Shown one piece after another: positions 35,997-45,459 of a stretch of DNA of 64,000 bases. The notes beneath the pieces are model-generated. The model made no database searches. It saw nothing but the letters and a program-made list of their open reading frames with translations, and was not told where the DNA came from. Location: NCBI GenBank assembly GCA_015493615.1, contig WGCV01000042.1, positions 1 to 64,000 on the forward strand, in the 5' to 3' direction. The position numbers and the translations under genes were made by a program. This DNA is from Melioribacteraceae bacterium. GTDB lineage: Bacteria > Bacteroidota > Ignavibacteria > Ignavibacteriales > Melioribacteraceae. Numbering within the stretch: position 1 is the stretch's first letter; the number at the start of each line of letters is the position of its first letter.

Positions 35997-36508
35997 TTAA
36001 CGGAATGAATAATATTTTCTATGTCGTCTTCCAATCTGTCAAACGAGGGATGTTCAATTATTCTGCCGGTTTCGGTTCCATTTTTGTAAAAGATGAATGT
36101 TGGAACGCGCTGAATATTTAAGTCTTTGGTTTCCTCGGCAAGTCCTTTCTTCTTTCTGTCAACGGTTATCAATTTAACCTGATTTTCAGGAAAGTTGACC
36201 GAATCAAGAATCTTATAAAATCTCGGAACTTCTCTCCGGCTGTCGGGGCACCAAGTTCCCATTACGATAACTATTTTATATGCCGGGAGTTTCTCCGCTA
36301 CTTCCTTTTTGTCCGGGAACTTTGGTATGTAAGAATCATATTGGCTCTTAAACCAGCCGCCGAACGGAGACTTAAGCAATTCCGCTCTTGAGCAAACGCC
36401 CACGAGCATCGGCTTTGAAGTTTTCGATTTCTTCACAACCTTAAATGTTGCTTCCTGAGCTTGAAGTGAAACGGCAAAAACAACAAGTATAAATAACAGC
36501 TTTTTCAT
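35990..36508 (-). CDS. Secreted thioredoxin-fold protein
   Basis: A 172-residue protein with a signal peptide (MKKLLFILVVFAVSLQAQ). The thioredoxin fold has the active site VVMGTWCPDSRREVPRF, a CPDS motif with only one cysteine. VPTFIFYKNGTETGRI follows with the conserved cis-proline region. The missing second cysteine (CxxS) points to a monothiol or binding role rather than a disulfide oxidoreductase. Transcribed alone; its end abuts the SusD terminator. Confidence 0.85.
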   Translation of the reverse strand: MKKLLFILVVFAVSLQAQEATFKVVKKSKTSKPMLVGVCSRAELLKSPFGGWFKSQYDSYIPKFPDKKEVAEKLPAYKIVIVMGTWCPDSRREVPRFYKILDSVNFPENQVKLITVDRKKKGLAEETKDLNIQRVPTFIFYKNGTETGRIIEHPSFDRLEDDIENIIHSVKK

Positions 36509-36567
36509 GGCTTAATCTCAATTTTTAGTTCTTGGTTTTTTTGTTCTTTGTTCTTTGTTGAATTAAT

Positions 36568-36752
36568 AGAGACCTTTGCAAAACATACATTTATCATATT
36601 GAGTCCGCCAACCTTGCCCAACTGTTTTTTGTTGGGGGCGGAGTGAAAGCCATCCGAAATATCTCTAAATTCGGTATAATTACCGGTTTTGAGATTCTTC
36701 TCCCGCCAAGGCGGGATCAGAATGACAAATCACGGGGTTATGCAAAGCCTTC
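36568..36752. repeat. Family A repeat, copy A3
   Basis: AGAGACCTTTGCAAAACATACATT at the left, TTATGCAAAGCCTTCTAA at the right; the interior has a longer insertion (GTTTTTTGTTGGGGGCGGAG) than the other copies, making it the longest of the five. Confidence 0.85.
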
Positions 36753-36799
36753 TAATATTTAAGAAACATCAACAATTTATAATTTGGGATTTATACTTT

Positions 36800-37690
36800 T
36801 TAATTGTTTTTCTGATTTTCTTTTCTCGCGTCAATTCCCCAAAAAAGTTTCTTCCGTAAGAGTTCAAAATAGTTGTAATCTTTTGTGTGGAACAGCTTAA
36901 TTTTTTTCTCGGCTTTCTTAACGGATATTTTCAAAGGAGACTTGTAATAATGTACTCGCTGTCCGTCCGTGCTGACCTGAATATTTGTCGGAGAAAAAAC
37001 ATCAACCTCAATTTTCTGTTTGCTTGATAAAACCAACGGACGCATGTTCAATGTGTGCGGGGAAATCGGACTGATTGTGATTGAGGATGAAAGCGGGCTT
37101 ACAATCGGTCCGCCGGTTGAAAGGGAATATCCTGTAGAGCCGGTTGGCGTAGCGATAATTATTCCGTCGGCGGAAAATGATGAAACTTCCCGTCCATCTA
37201 TTCGCAAACGAATTTCAATCATCTTGGGCCAGCGTCCTCTGTCGATAACCAGATCGTTAATCGCATAAAGGTTTTGGCGCTCCTCGCACTCACAATCGGC
37301 GGATAAAGCGATTCGTTCTTCTATTATATAATCTTTGTTTTTAATCGCGTCGATTAAATCGTTCAATCTTTCCTTCTCAAAATCGGCAAGAAAACCAAGC
37401 TTACCCAAGTTAATACCGAGCATCGGCGTTTCAAATTTTCTGGCGTAAAAAGCCGTTTTTAACATTGTTCCGTCGCCGCCGATTGAAATAATCAAATCGC
37501 AAATCTCCGACATCACTTCCACAGTAATGAATTTCTCTTCCGGAACTTCTTCGTCAAGCCGCTCCTTGTGTTTTCCCATCGAATTAGATAAGTAGCACTC
37601 GATATTGTTTTCTCTGAAAAGTAAAATCAATTTGTTGAGCACAGGAATCGCTTCCTCTTTTGTAAGATTGGGAACAATGCCAACTTTCAT
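36800..37690 (-). CDS. nadK: NAD kinase
   Basis: A 296-residue enzyme phosphorylating NAD to NADP. SIGGDGTMLKTAFYA (GGDGT), the NLGKLGFLADF loop, IIATPTGSTGYSLSTGGPI and SPISPHTLNMRPLVL are all family hallmarks. It is last in the minus-strand envelope run and overlaps the end of the glycosyltransferase by 4 nt. Confidence 0.97.
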   Translation of the reverse strand: MKVGIVPNLTKEEAIPVLNKLILLFRENNIECYLSNSMGKHKERLDEEVPEEKFITVEVMSEICDLIISIGGDGTMLKTAFYARKFETPMLGINLGKLGFLADFEKERLNDLIDAIKNKDYIIEERIALSADCECEERQNLYAINDLVIDRGRWPKMIEIRLRIDGREVSSFSADGIIIATPTGSTGYSLSTGGPIVSPLSSSITISPISPHTLNMRPLVLSSKQKIEVDVFSPTNIQVSTDGQRVHYYKSPLKISVKKAEKKIKLFHTKDYNYFELLRKKLFWGIDARKENQKNN

Positions 37691-38457
37691 TTTTTTCTCG
37701 TTTTGTTTATTTCAGTCAACTTTGCGTATTTTGTAAAAACATAATTTGACGAAAATACCGCAAGCATAAACCCTTCCTTCCCGTCAAGAAATCCTTTTTT
37801 TAGAATGTACATTTTAAAGAAAAGAAATAACGGGCGAATAATCAAATCGGAAAGCCCGGAGGTTTTTCCCGCCTTAAACATTTCCTCGGCAGCAAGAGTA
37901 GTGTAGCGATTAAATTTTTCGTAATAATGCTCAATGTCAGGGTCCGTATAATGGTTTAAATCATTCTTTAAGTTTCCAATCGCCCCTTCAACTTGAAGTC
38001 CTTCGTGGACTTGATTGTCGTTAAAACGGGCTTTATCTTTATTAAAAAGCCGCGTTACTCTGCCGGGATACCAGCCACTGTGTTTAATCCAACGCCCGAG
38101 AAAAAAAGCGCGGCGGGCAACTTTATATGCCGAGAACTTTTCTTCGCCCGATTTTTTCCACTCATTTAACTCATCGCATAATTCCGGAGTAACTTCCTCG
38201 TCGGCGTCAATCCAGAAGATCCAATCGTTCGTTGCTTTCTCAACGGCAAATTGCTTAGTCGCCGAGTAACCTTTCCAGTCGGTAATTTCAATTTTTACAT
38301 TCTTGAACTTTCCGGCAATCTCCGCCGTGTTGTCCGTGGTTTGAGAATCAACGACCAGAATAATTTCATCAATGCAATTCAGCTGACTCTCGATACAGCG
38401 CCCGATATTTTTCGCTTCGTTTTTAGCTATTATGATTGACGATATATTACGCGGCAT
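37687..38457 (-). CDS. Glycosyltransferase family 2 (WaaE/KdtX-like)
   Basis: A 256-residue cytoplasmic GT-A glycosyltransferase. SIIIAKNEAKNIGRCIESQL opens the domain; LVVDSQTTDNTAEIA, then DWIFWIDADEEVTPEL supplies the DxD metal site. KWIKHSGWYPGRVTRLFNKDK resembles LPS-core GT2 proteins such as WaaE/KdtX. The ATG at 38457 is preferred; an in-frame ATG at 38490 adds 11 basic residues. Overlaps the O-antigen-ligase-like gene by 11 nt. Gene order suggests lipopolysaccharide/cell-envelope glycan assembly. Confidence 0.9.
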   Translation of the reverse strand: MPRNISSIIIAKNEAKNIGRCIESQLNCIDEIILVVDSQTTDNTAEIAGKFKNVKIEITDWKGYSATKQFAVEKATNDWIFWIDADEEVTPELCDELNEWKKSGEEKFSAYKVARRAFFLGRWIKHSGWYPGRVTRLFNKDKARFNDNQVHEGLQVEGAIGNLKNDLNHYTDPDIEHYYEKFNRYTTLAAEEMFKAGKTSGLSDLIIRPLFLFFKMYILKKGFLDGKEGFMLAVFSSNYVFTKYAKLTEINKTRKK

Positions 38458-40495
38458 CTTTTTTCTTCTTGTAAATTTTATAAAACGCAATGTTAAGTCC
38501 GACCGTAAACCAGAGCATTGTTGCGATTTCCTGATCTCCGAAGTTCCATTCGGCTAATCCCGAAACGAGGAAAGCGGTAAAAACGCCAAGCGTTCCAAGT
38601 GCAAAGGAGGATGCAAAGGGAACGTCTTTCAGGAAATTGTAAATCTTAATATCGAGTAAAAATATTTTTATCAGTAAAAAGATAAAAACCACAAAACCAA
38701 AACCGCCGAGAACCACGAGAATCTGGACATAAATATTATGCAAATGCCCGAAAGTTTCCGATTCGTAAGGAGCGCGGTATTGCAGATAAATTTTATTCAA
38801 ATCAATATCGCCTATGCCGAACAACGGATGCGATTTAAAAATCCTCCATCCCGTTTTCCATTGATTAAGCCGCTGAACATTAGTGCTGTGGTAAGGATCG
38901 ACAATCGACGAAATTCTATCTTTGTGCGAATACCCCGTGTAAAGAGTTTTATTCCGCACCCAGAAAGTGGAAACTTTTTCATCAATCTTAAATTTTCCGA
39001 TTATTTCCGGTTTATCTTTCGTTATTTTTACTTTTAATAAATTCCTGTTAAAATCGATTCCCCAGAAACCGAACTCAGCGAACTGAACTCCTTCCAACTT
39101 TGCCAAAGCGGAGGGAGATTTAAGCATCTTGACATTTCCGTTTTTAACGGAGTAAGATGAAAAACTCGCGCCCGACCAAAAAACAATTACCGAATCGGAG
39201 CTTGATACGCGCGCCTGCTCAAAATCGGCTTTAGTTTCAAACAGCAGTTTTCCCGGCTTATTCTTTTTCAACGAGATAACTATTAACTTCTTCTTATCTC
39301 CCGAAAATGCGGCTATAAAATTCTTTTCCGCAGTTACGGAGGTTAAGTTAAATCCCAGTTCGGTTTCATTAATTTTTTTAGGATTTGCAGGATTTACGAC
39401 CTCGGCAAACTCGCCGTGAACTCCGAAGATAAACAAGGATGTATCCGCCGATACCATTGCTTTCGGCTCGAAGCCCGGGATAAACTCTGCGAGTTCTTTT
39501 ATTCCTGATGAATCAATTGAGAAGAAGTAGAAAGTTTTATTCATCGTTGATGAATAATAAATATTCCCTTTCCACTTCCCTATTCCGCTGATTGGTTTCT
39601 CAGTCTTAAAATGGGAAATAACTTTTCCGTTTTTCAAAATAAGCAAGCCGTTATCGTAATCGGCTGCAAACAGACTGTCGCCGAAGCATTTTACCTGCGA
39701 AACTCTGCCGGCGGTTTTAAGCTCTTTCCGCAGCTGCAATTTATCGGGATGAATTTCATACTCGTCTATTTTGCTTATTTTAGGATTCAACCAAATATAA
39801 ACCGCAATTAAAACCGCTCCCAAACCAATAACCGCCCACTGCCTTTTAATCAGCAGTATCAAGCCTATTCCGGCGAGGGCGCCAAGCCAGGCTGCGCGCG
39901 TGTAGCTTCCCGCAAGAGCGATTACGATTATTAAAAACGCCAATCCGACTAAAGTTCTGTTTTTTAATGATAACTTTTCGTTTATCAGAAATGCGAAAAA
40001 GTAAACCGCAACAACGCTTAGCAATCCTCCCGCGGTCATCACATACTGGAAAGTAGAAGGTCCTTTTGTTTCTAGCGTGTAAAGATGCTCGATATAATGC
40101 TTATACGAAGCTCCGAGATAAATTGCCGCAGTCAAAAAAGCCGCTCCGAGAAAAACTTTCACTATTGACTTGGCTTTTCTCTCATCGGAGGCTACATAGA
40201 TGGTAACGTAAATTACTGGAATTATCATAAATCGCTTAACTAAAGTGTGCGACGCCTGCGAAGAATCTACCGAAAAAATCGCCGAAAGAATTTCGGCAAT
40301 AATAAACAAGAGAAGCGGCAACTCCAATCCGGAATTTACGAACGGATTTCTCTTTTCCTTTACGAATTTGTAGAGCAAAATAAGCAGCGCTCCGAAATAC
40401 CCGATTTGGCAAAGAAAGATTGAGTTTGTAAGCGTAATTACAAAAAGTAAAAATAATACGTAAATCAGTTTATCTGTTTTATTTTCCGTTTTCAT
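38447..40495 (-). CDS. O-antigen-ligase-like membrane protein with large beta-propeller-like insertion
   Basis: A 682-residue protein. Residues 1-240 are a typical multi-TM N-terminus; SYTRAAWLG (Arg200) matches the conserved ligase arginine. Residues ~528-682 resume the family: DRISSIVDPYHSTNVQRL, KSHPLFGIGDIDL and HLHNIYVQILVVLGGFG (conserved His/Asn), then TM helices. Between them (about 250-527) is an insertion of repeated strand-turn units (DNGLLILKNGK, KGNIYYSS, SDSVIVFWSG, NKTLYTGYS) that resemble four to six WD/PQQ-like blades. Family members are normally about 400-450 aa. The insertion falls in the large periplasmic loop. It joins glycan to lipid A core or a protein acceptor by family precedent; acceptor is unknown. 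Overlaps msbA-like and GT2 genes. Confidence 0.88.
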   Translation of the reverse strand: MKTENKTDKLIYVLFLLFVITLTNSIFLCQIGYFGALLILLYKFVKEKRNPFVNSGLELPLLLFIIAEILSAIFSVDSSQASHTLVKRFMIIPVIYVTIYVASDERKAKSIVKVFLGAAFLTAAIYLGASYKHYIEHLYTLETKGPSTFQYVMTAGGLLSVVAVYFFAFLINEKLSLKNRTLVGLAFLIIVIALAGSYTRAAWLGALAGIGLILLIKRQWAVIGLGAVLIAVYIWLNPKISKIDEYEIHPDKLQLRKELKTAGRVSQVKCFGDSLFAADYDNGLLILKNGKVISHFKTEKPISGIGKWKGNIYYSSTMNKTFYFFSIDSSGIKELAEFIPGFEPKAMVSADTSLFIFGVHGEFAEVVNPANPKKINETELGFNLTSVTAEKNFIAAFSGDKKKLIVISLKKNKPGKLLFETKADFEQARVSSSDSVIVFWSGASFSSYSVKNGNVKMLKSPSALAKLEGVQFAEFGFWGIDFNRNLLKVKITKDKPEIIGKFKIDEKVSTFWVRNKTLYTGYSHKDRISSIVDPYHSTNVQRLNQWKTGWRIFKSHPLFGIGDIDLNKIYLQYRAPYESETFGHLHNIYVQILVVLGGFGFVVFIFLLIKIFLLDIKIYNFLKDVPFASSFALGTLGVFTAFLVSGLAEWNFGDQEIATMLWFTVGLNIAFYKIYKKKKDAA

Positions 40496-42356
40496 TTATC
40501 CTGAATTGCAAATCATATAATTTTTTATAAATGCCCTTTTCATCGGCTACAAGTTCGTCGTGCGTTCCCATCTGTACAACTTCGCCACCGTCAAGTACAA
40601 CTATTTTGTTGGAATTTCTGATTGTGCTTAATCGATGAGCGATAACAATCACCGTTCTCTGCTCCATCAATCTTTCAATAGCCTCTTGCACCAAAACTTC
40701 GGATTCGTTATCAAGCGAAGAAGTCGCTTCGTCAAAAATCATAATGGGCGGATTTTTAAGGAGCGCTCTTGCAATGGAAATGCGCTGCCTCTGTCCGCCG
40801 GAAAGCCGAACTCCGCGCTCGCCGATTACGGTATCCAATCCGTTTGGAAGTTCGTTAATAAATTCAAGCGCGTTAGCCGCTTTGGCAACTTCGATTATCC
40901 GTTCGTCCGAAATGCCGGTTAATCCGTAAGCGATATTGTTCCGGATAGAATCGTTAAAAAGAATTGTTTCCTGAGTTACGATTCCAATCAGCTTCTTTAT
41001 AGATTCTGTTTTGATCTTCTTTATGTTGATGTCGTCCAATAAAATAGCGCCTTTCGTAACATCAAAGAAGCGCGGAATTAAATCCACGAGAGTTGTTTTT
41101 CCGCCGCCGCTGCTTCCCACCACGGCGACAATTTCGCCTTTGTTCACTTTTAAATTAATATCTTTAAGAACAAAGTCCTCGCCGTCGTCGTACTTAAACC
41201 AAACGTGGTCGAGAGTAATTTCTTTTTCAAAATTATTTTTCACAACCGCGTCCGGCGCGTCTTTTATGTCAGGCTCGATATCAATAATCTCAAAAACTCT
41301 GTCCGCCGCCGCGCTCGATTCCTGGATGCGATTATTCACGCTACTCAATTCCTTTATCGGCTGAATAATCTGGAAAATCGCGAAGAGGAATCCCATAAAT
41401 TCGCTTGCCGTAAGGGAACGGTCAACCAGCACAAGCTGTCCGCCGTAATAAATAATTGCCGTTCCGACGCCGACGGTCAGAAATTCAGTAAGCGGACTTG
41501 CGGCATTGCGCACGCGTACCATTTTCAGTATCGTCCGGAAAAACTTTTCTGTCTCCTTTTTAAATCTGTTCTCCTCAAATTTTTCCATTCCGAAAGCTTT
41601 TACGATTTTTATTCCGGTAACCGTTTCGTGAATAATGGAAGTAATGTCCGCCATTTTGGATTGTAAAATCGAACTTTGCTTCCTAAGGATTCCTCCGATA
41701 TAAGCAATAATACCTACAGAGAAAGGAAGAATAATAAATGAAAAAAGCGTCAGCTTAAAACTGATTGAAACGGCAATGCCGATAAAAACAATAATTGTAA
41801 TCGGCTCTCGAATCAAATTCAAAAACACTGCGGAAATACTTTGCTGGATAATTACGGTATCGTTTGTAATTCTCGAGATAATATTTCCGGTTCTTTCATG
41901 TTTGAAAAATGTCATCGGCAATTTGTGAATGTGCGCAAAAATCTGATTCCGCAAATCCCTTATCACAGCCTGTTCCACATACGCAAGAAAGTACGATTGC
42001 AGATAACCCGAAATGTTTTTTATCAAGAAGGCAAGGAGAATTAGCGCCACAATTTTAATTAAAATATCCTGCTGCGTTCCCGTAAAAATATAATCGTGAA
42101 TCTGCTCTTTGAGGCGCGTCCAATATTGCGTTACACCGCTCGGGACAACGCTTTCGCCGCCGGGAATCATCTGCTGCGGAGCTTGCTGAACAACAGCAGT
42201 TTCAGTTCTCTCCTGAAAAAGAGTGCTTAAAAGAGGAATCGACAAATAAACCGACGCGCCGCTCATAAGCGAAAAAAGAATTGTAAATAGTATCGAAGCG
42301 GCGAGATACTTCGCGTATTTTTTTACATAGGTTAATATTCTAAAATAAGTTTTCAT
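40479..42356 (-). CDS. ABC transporter, MsbA-like lipid/lipid A exporter
   Basis: A 625-residue half-transporter. Six TM helices lie in the first ~340 residues, with a large periplasmic loop rich in Gln/Pro (about 55-85) between TM1 and TM2. The nucleotide-binding domain has GSSGGGKTTLVDLIPRFF (Walker A), RLSGGQRQRISIARAL (signature) and MIFDEATSSLD (Walker B). Gene context (O-antigen-ligase and glycosyltransferase) fits MsbA, which flips lipid A; other ABCB-type substrates cannot be excluded. Followed by the ligase gene with 17-nt overlap. Confidence 0.93.
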   Translation of the reverse strand: MKTYFRILTYVKKYAKYLAASILFTILFSLMSGASVYLSIPLLSTLFQERTETAVVQQAPQQMIPGGESVVPSGVTQYWTRLKEQIHDYIFTGTQQDILIKIVALILLAFLIKNISGYLQSYFLAYVEQAVIRDLRNQIFAHIHKLPMTFFKHERTGNIISRITNDTVIIQQSISAVFLNLIREPITIIVFIGIAVSISFKLTLFSFIILPFSVGIIAYIGGILRKQSSILQSKMADITSIIHETVTGIKIVKAFGMEKFEENRFKKETEKFFRTILKMVRVRNAASPLTEFLTVGVGTAIIYYGGQLVLVDRSLTASEFMGFLFAIFQIIQPIKELSSVNNRIQESSAAADRVFEIIDIEPDIKDAPDAVVKNNFEKEITLDHVWFKYDDGEDFVLKDINLKVNKGEIVAVVGSSGGGKTTLVDLIPRFFDVTKGAILLDDINIKKIKTESIKKLIGIVTQETILFNDSIRNNIAYGLTGISDERIIEVAKAANALEFINELPNGLDTVIGERGVRLSGGQRQRISIARALLKNPPIMIFDEATSSLDNESEVLVQEAIERLMEQRTVIVIAHRLSTIRNSNKIVVLDGGEVVQMGTHDELVADEKGIYKKLYDLQFRINENGK

Positions 42357-42380
42357 CTGGCGTAAATATAATTATAAAAT

Positions 42381-43277
42381 TCAGAACTTCTCCAAAGGAT
42401 GATGTTCGCGATACTCTTGCTTTATATAATCCTGATCGATATGAGTGTAAATCTGAGTAGTGGAAATATCCGAATGACCGAGCATCTCCTGAACGGCGCG
42501 CAAGTCGGCGCCCCCTTCGAGCAAGTGCGTTGCAAACGAATGCCTGAAAGTGTGCGGGTGAACATCTTTTTCAATCTTAGCCGATTTCACATTTGAGCTT
42601 ACAATTTTCCAAATCGACATTCGGGAAAGTTTCCCTCCTCTGTTATTGAGGAAGATGTAATTTCCGCTTTTCAATTTATTCTCAAAAAGTGGGCGACTCT
42701 TGTAAAGATATTCCGTCAGCCATTTTTTCGCCGATGAGCCGAAAGGAACAATCCGCTGCTTTCCCCCTTTTCCCAAAACTCTTATTACTTCGTCGTCAAA
42801 AAAGAAATCTGACAGCTTAAGGTTCAGCAATTCGCTTACTCTTAACCCCGATGAATAAAGGAGCTCCAGAATCGCTCTGTCGCGCAATCCGAATTTATCT
42901 TCGACATTCGGCTGACTTAAAATCAGTTCAACTTCTTCCACCGATAAAACGTCGGGGAGCTTCCTCTCGGATTTCATTCCGGTTAAAGTTAACGTCGGAT
43001 CTTCCTTCAAATAATTCTGCGAATCCAAATATCTGAAAAATCCCTTGAGCGCCGACATATTTCTCGCCATTGAAGAGTAAGCCAATCCGTTGGCGCGAAG
43101 CATGTAAAAATAGTCCGAAATATGCTTTGAGGAAATGTCCGCCACATCGTGAACGCCGCGCTCCTTCACAAAATCAAGAAACTTATGAATGTCATTTTTG
43201 TAGGAGGAGATGGAGTTGTCGGAAAGATTCTTTTCGAACTTCAAAGTAGTAAGATACTCGTTTACAAAGTCTTCCAT
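42381..43277 (-). CDS. xerD: Tyrosine recombinase (XerC/XerD-like)
   Basis: A 298-residue site-specific recombinase. The SAM-like N-terminal domain (about 1-88) precedes a catalytic domain with SSGLRVSELLNL (Arg), HTFRHSFATHLLEGGADL (His-x-x-Arg) and LGHSDISTTQIYTHID (the nucleophile Tyr in IYTH). Length and the HxxR spacing match XerD/XerC, which resolve chromosome dimers at dif. It lies between msbA-like and pgpH-like genes, an unusual place, with a 1-nt overlap with the latter. Confidence 0.92.
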   Translation of the reverse strand: MEDFVNEYLTTLKFEKNLSDNSISSYKNDIHKFLDFVKERGVHDVADISSKHISDYFYMLRANGLAYSSMARNMSALKGFFRYLDSQNYLKEDPTLTLTGMKSERKLPDVLSVEEVELILSQPNVEDKFGLRDRAILELLYSSGLRVSELLNLKLSDFFFDDEVIRVLGKGGKQRIVPFGSSAKKWLTEYLYKSRPLFENKLKSGNYIFLNNRGGKLSRMSIWKIVSSNVKSAKIEKDVHPHTFRHSFATHLLEGGADLRAVQEMLGHSDISTTQIYTHIDQDYIKQEYREHHPLEKF

Positions 43278-45457
43278 TATTCACCGCTGACAGATGAGTC
43301 TTTATTCTCTATTTCATCTTGATTAGGATAACGAATCCTCTTGTGATGCTGGTTCAGCAGAACTTTAACAAAAGTATCTTTAATTACTTTAATATCCTTA
43401 AACGTCAGTTCGGAGTTATCGAGCTGCCCGTCTCTCAGTCTGTATTCGATTAAATTGGAGACGAGATTTTCAACTTTCTTCGGTTCGATTTCGTTCATCG
43501 CCCGCACGGCTGATTCGCACGCGTCGGCAAGCATCAAAAGAGCGGTTTCCTTTGTATTCGGTTTGGGACCTTTGTAGCGGTAATCCTCCTCGTTGACTTT
43601 ATCTTCGCCGTAAAGTTTTTTTGCTTTTTCGTAAAAATACCCCACAAGCAAAGTGCCATGATGCATCGGGATAAAATCGATTATCTCCTGCGGAAGACCG
43701 TAATCCTCTGCAAATTCAATCCCTTTGGTAACATGTTCCATTATGATTTTCACGCTTTCTTCCGGCGGCAGTTTATCGTGAATATTAACGTCGTCAAATT
43801 GATTTTCCACAAACGCTTCCGGATAATACGTTTTCCCGATATCATGGTAATACGCTCCGACGCGCGACAGCAAAGGGTTTGCGCCTATTGACGTAGAGGC
43901 GTCCTCAACCATCGTCCCGATAACAAGCGAATGGTTAAACGTTCCGGGAGCTTTTACGGAAAGCTCTCTGAGAAGCGGATTATTAAAATCGGAAAGCTCG
44001 AGGAAAGTTAAATCCGTGCAGACATGGAAAAACTTCTCGAAGAAAAAGATAAAAGCAAAAGTCAGCACCGGACTTAACAACGCGTTTGTCGCCGCAAAAG
44101 ATGATTCCATCAATATGTTGTAAATAGAATGAAAACGCTCGAAACCGAAAGCAAAAATTCCGGTTAAGTACCCTATCAAAATAAAGAAGAAGGAACGGAA
44201 AATCTGGTTTCTGTTTCTGACATCGCGAACAGTGTAAGCGGCAAGCGCGCCGGCAAAAGTGTGAGTTAAAGTAAGAATGTAATCGTTTCCCAAAATACCG
44301 CCGACAAGAAACGCAATCGTTACCGTCCCGAAAAACGCCACTCTCGAATCAAATAAAATCGCAAGCAACATCGAGCCCATCGGGACAAGCACAAGATAAT
44401 TAACAGGCGCGTCGGCGTTTATAAACTGCACAAAATAAGCAAGACTGCTGGTAAACAAAATGATAATCGCAATCATCAGAAGATTGAGATTGTCGTTGTA
44501 AATATTTTTTCGCGAAAGGTACAAGTACAATCCGAAAAGAAACAGGACGATAATTACGTGTAGAGTTTTACCAACATATTGAAGCGCAACATCAACGGCG
44601 CTTGTCTGCTCGCCCCGGGCAATTTTGTAGGAATCGATTTTCAGCTTAATTTCAGGCGTAATCCGGTCGTGTTTGGCGACAATTCTTTCATTCTCGTTAA
44701 CAATCCCGATGTTTCTGGAAACTTTGCTCATTGCCAGTTCTCTTTCGCGATCGGTTAATTTCTCGCTGTAAATAAGATTCGGACGCAAAAATCCCACGCT
44801 TAAATCATAAGCAATCGTATCAATCGCGATATTCCCTTTCAGCCCTTTTTCGATTGAACTGAAAAGATATTTTTTTGCTTTCCCCAAATCGAAAAGTCTT
44901 GCCGTTGGAAGAGTAAGCTGAACTTTCCCCTTTACAATTGAGATTGTGTCTCTATTTATTCTGCGGAAAGATAAGTCGGTAATCCCCGATTGGTAAAGCG
45001 ACGAGAACGCTTTAATCACGGCGTTTTGAATATCATTTAACTTCAATTTACCATTATTAATAATCAGCGTTTCTTTTTTCTTAATATCGATTAATTTCTT
45101 CAGCGTCCCGGGTTTAAGATTAAACGTCTTCGGCTTAACCTCGGAAGATTCCGACAAACGGATTTCTTTTTTTAACGAATCGAAAAAACTCTTAAAGCTT
45201 TTGATTGACGCAACGCTGACCGAGTCATTTCTTTTAAAAACGGGATAAACTTTTTTGGCGGCTGCTTGGCGTTCCTTTTCATACTGCTGCGGGTCTTTTA
45301 AAATCTCAAAACTCATCGGAGCGATTAAATCTTCCTTTGTCCAAATACTTCCGACGGAAACATTGGCGTCCAGCGATTCTCCGTGAGGAAAAAGAAGAAC
45401 CAGAATTCCGATTGTAACAATGAAGATTAATATTTTAACTCGAATGCTTTCTTTCAT
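43277..45457 (-). CDS. 7TM-HD family phosphohydrolase, PgpH-like (c-di-AMP phosphodiesterase homologue)
   Basis: A 726-residue integral membrane protein. A short N-terminal helix is followed by a large extracytoplasmic domain (about 30-285), seven TM helices (about 290-480) and a cytoplasmic HD domain: PGTFNHSLVIGTMVEDAS, YYHDIGKTYYPEAF and FIPMHHGTLLVGYFY, with the HD pair in YYHDIGK and the HH in PMHHGT. This arrangement is that of the 7TMR-HD family, including PgpH, which hydrolyses cyclic di-AMP. Overlaps xerD by 1 nt. Confidence 0.93.
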   Translation of the reverse strand: MKESIRVKILIFIVTIGILVLLFPHGESLDANVSVGSIWTKEDLIAPMSFEILKDPQQYEKERQAAAKKVYPVFKRNDSVSVASIKSFKSFFDSLKKEIRLSESSEVKPKTFNLKPGTLKKLIDIKKKETLIINNGKLKLNDIQNAVIKAFSSLYQSGITDLSFRRINRDTISIVKGKVQLTLPTARLFDLGKAKKYLFSSIEKGLKGNIAIDTIAYDLSVGFLRPNLIYSEKLTDRERELAMSKVSRNIGIVNENERIVAKHDRITPEIKLKIDSYKIARGEQTSAVDVALQYVGKTLHVIIVLFLFGLYLYLSRKNIYNDNLNLLMIAIIILFTSSLAYFVQFINADAPVNYLVLVPMGSMLLAILFDSRVAFFGTVTIAFLVGGILGNDYILTLTHTFAGALAAYTVRDVRNRNQIFRSFFFILIGYLTGIFAFGFERFHSIYNILMESSFAATNALLSPVLTFAFIFFFEKFFHVCTDLTFLELSDFNNPLLRELSVKAPGTFNHSLVIGTMVEDASTSIGANPLLSRVGAYYHDIGKTYYPEAFVENQFDDVNIHDKLPPEESVKIIMEHVTKGIEFAEDYGLPQEIIDFIPMHHGTLLVGYFYEKAKKLYGEDKVNEEDYRYKGPKPNTKETALLMLADACESAVRAMNEIEPKKVENLVSNLIEYRLRDGQLDNSELTFKDIKVIKDTFVKVLLNQHHKRIRYPNQDEIENKDSSVSGE

Positions 45458-45459
45458 AT

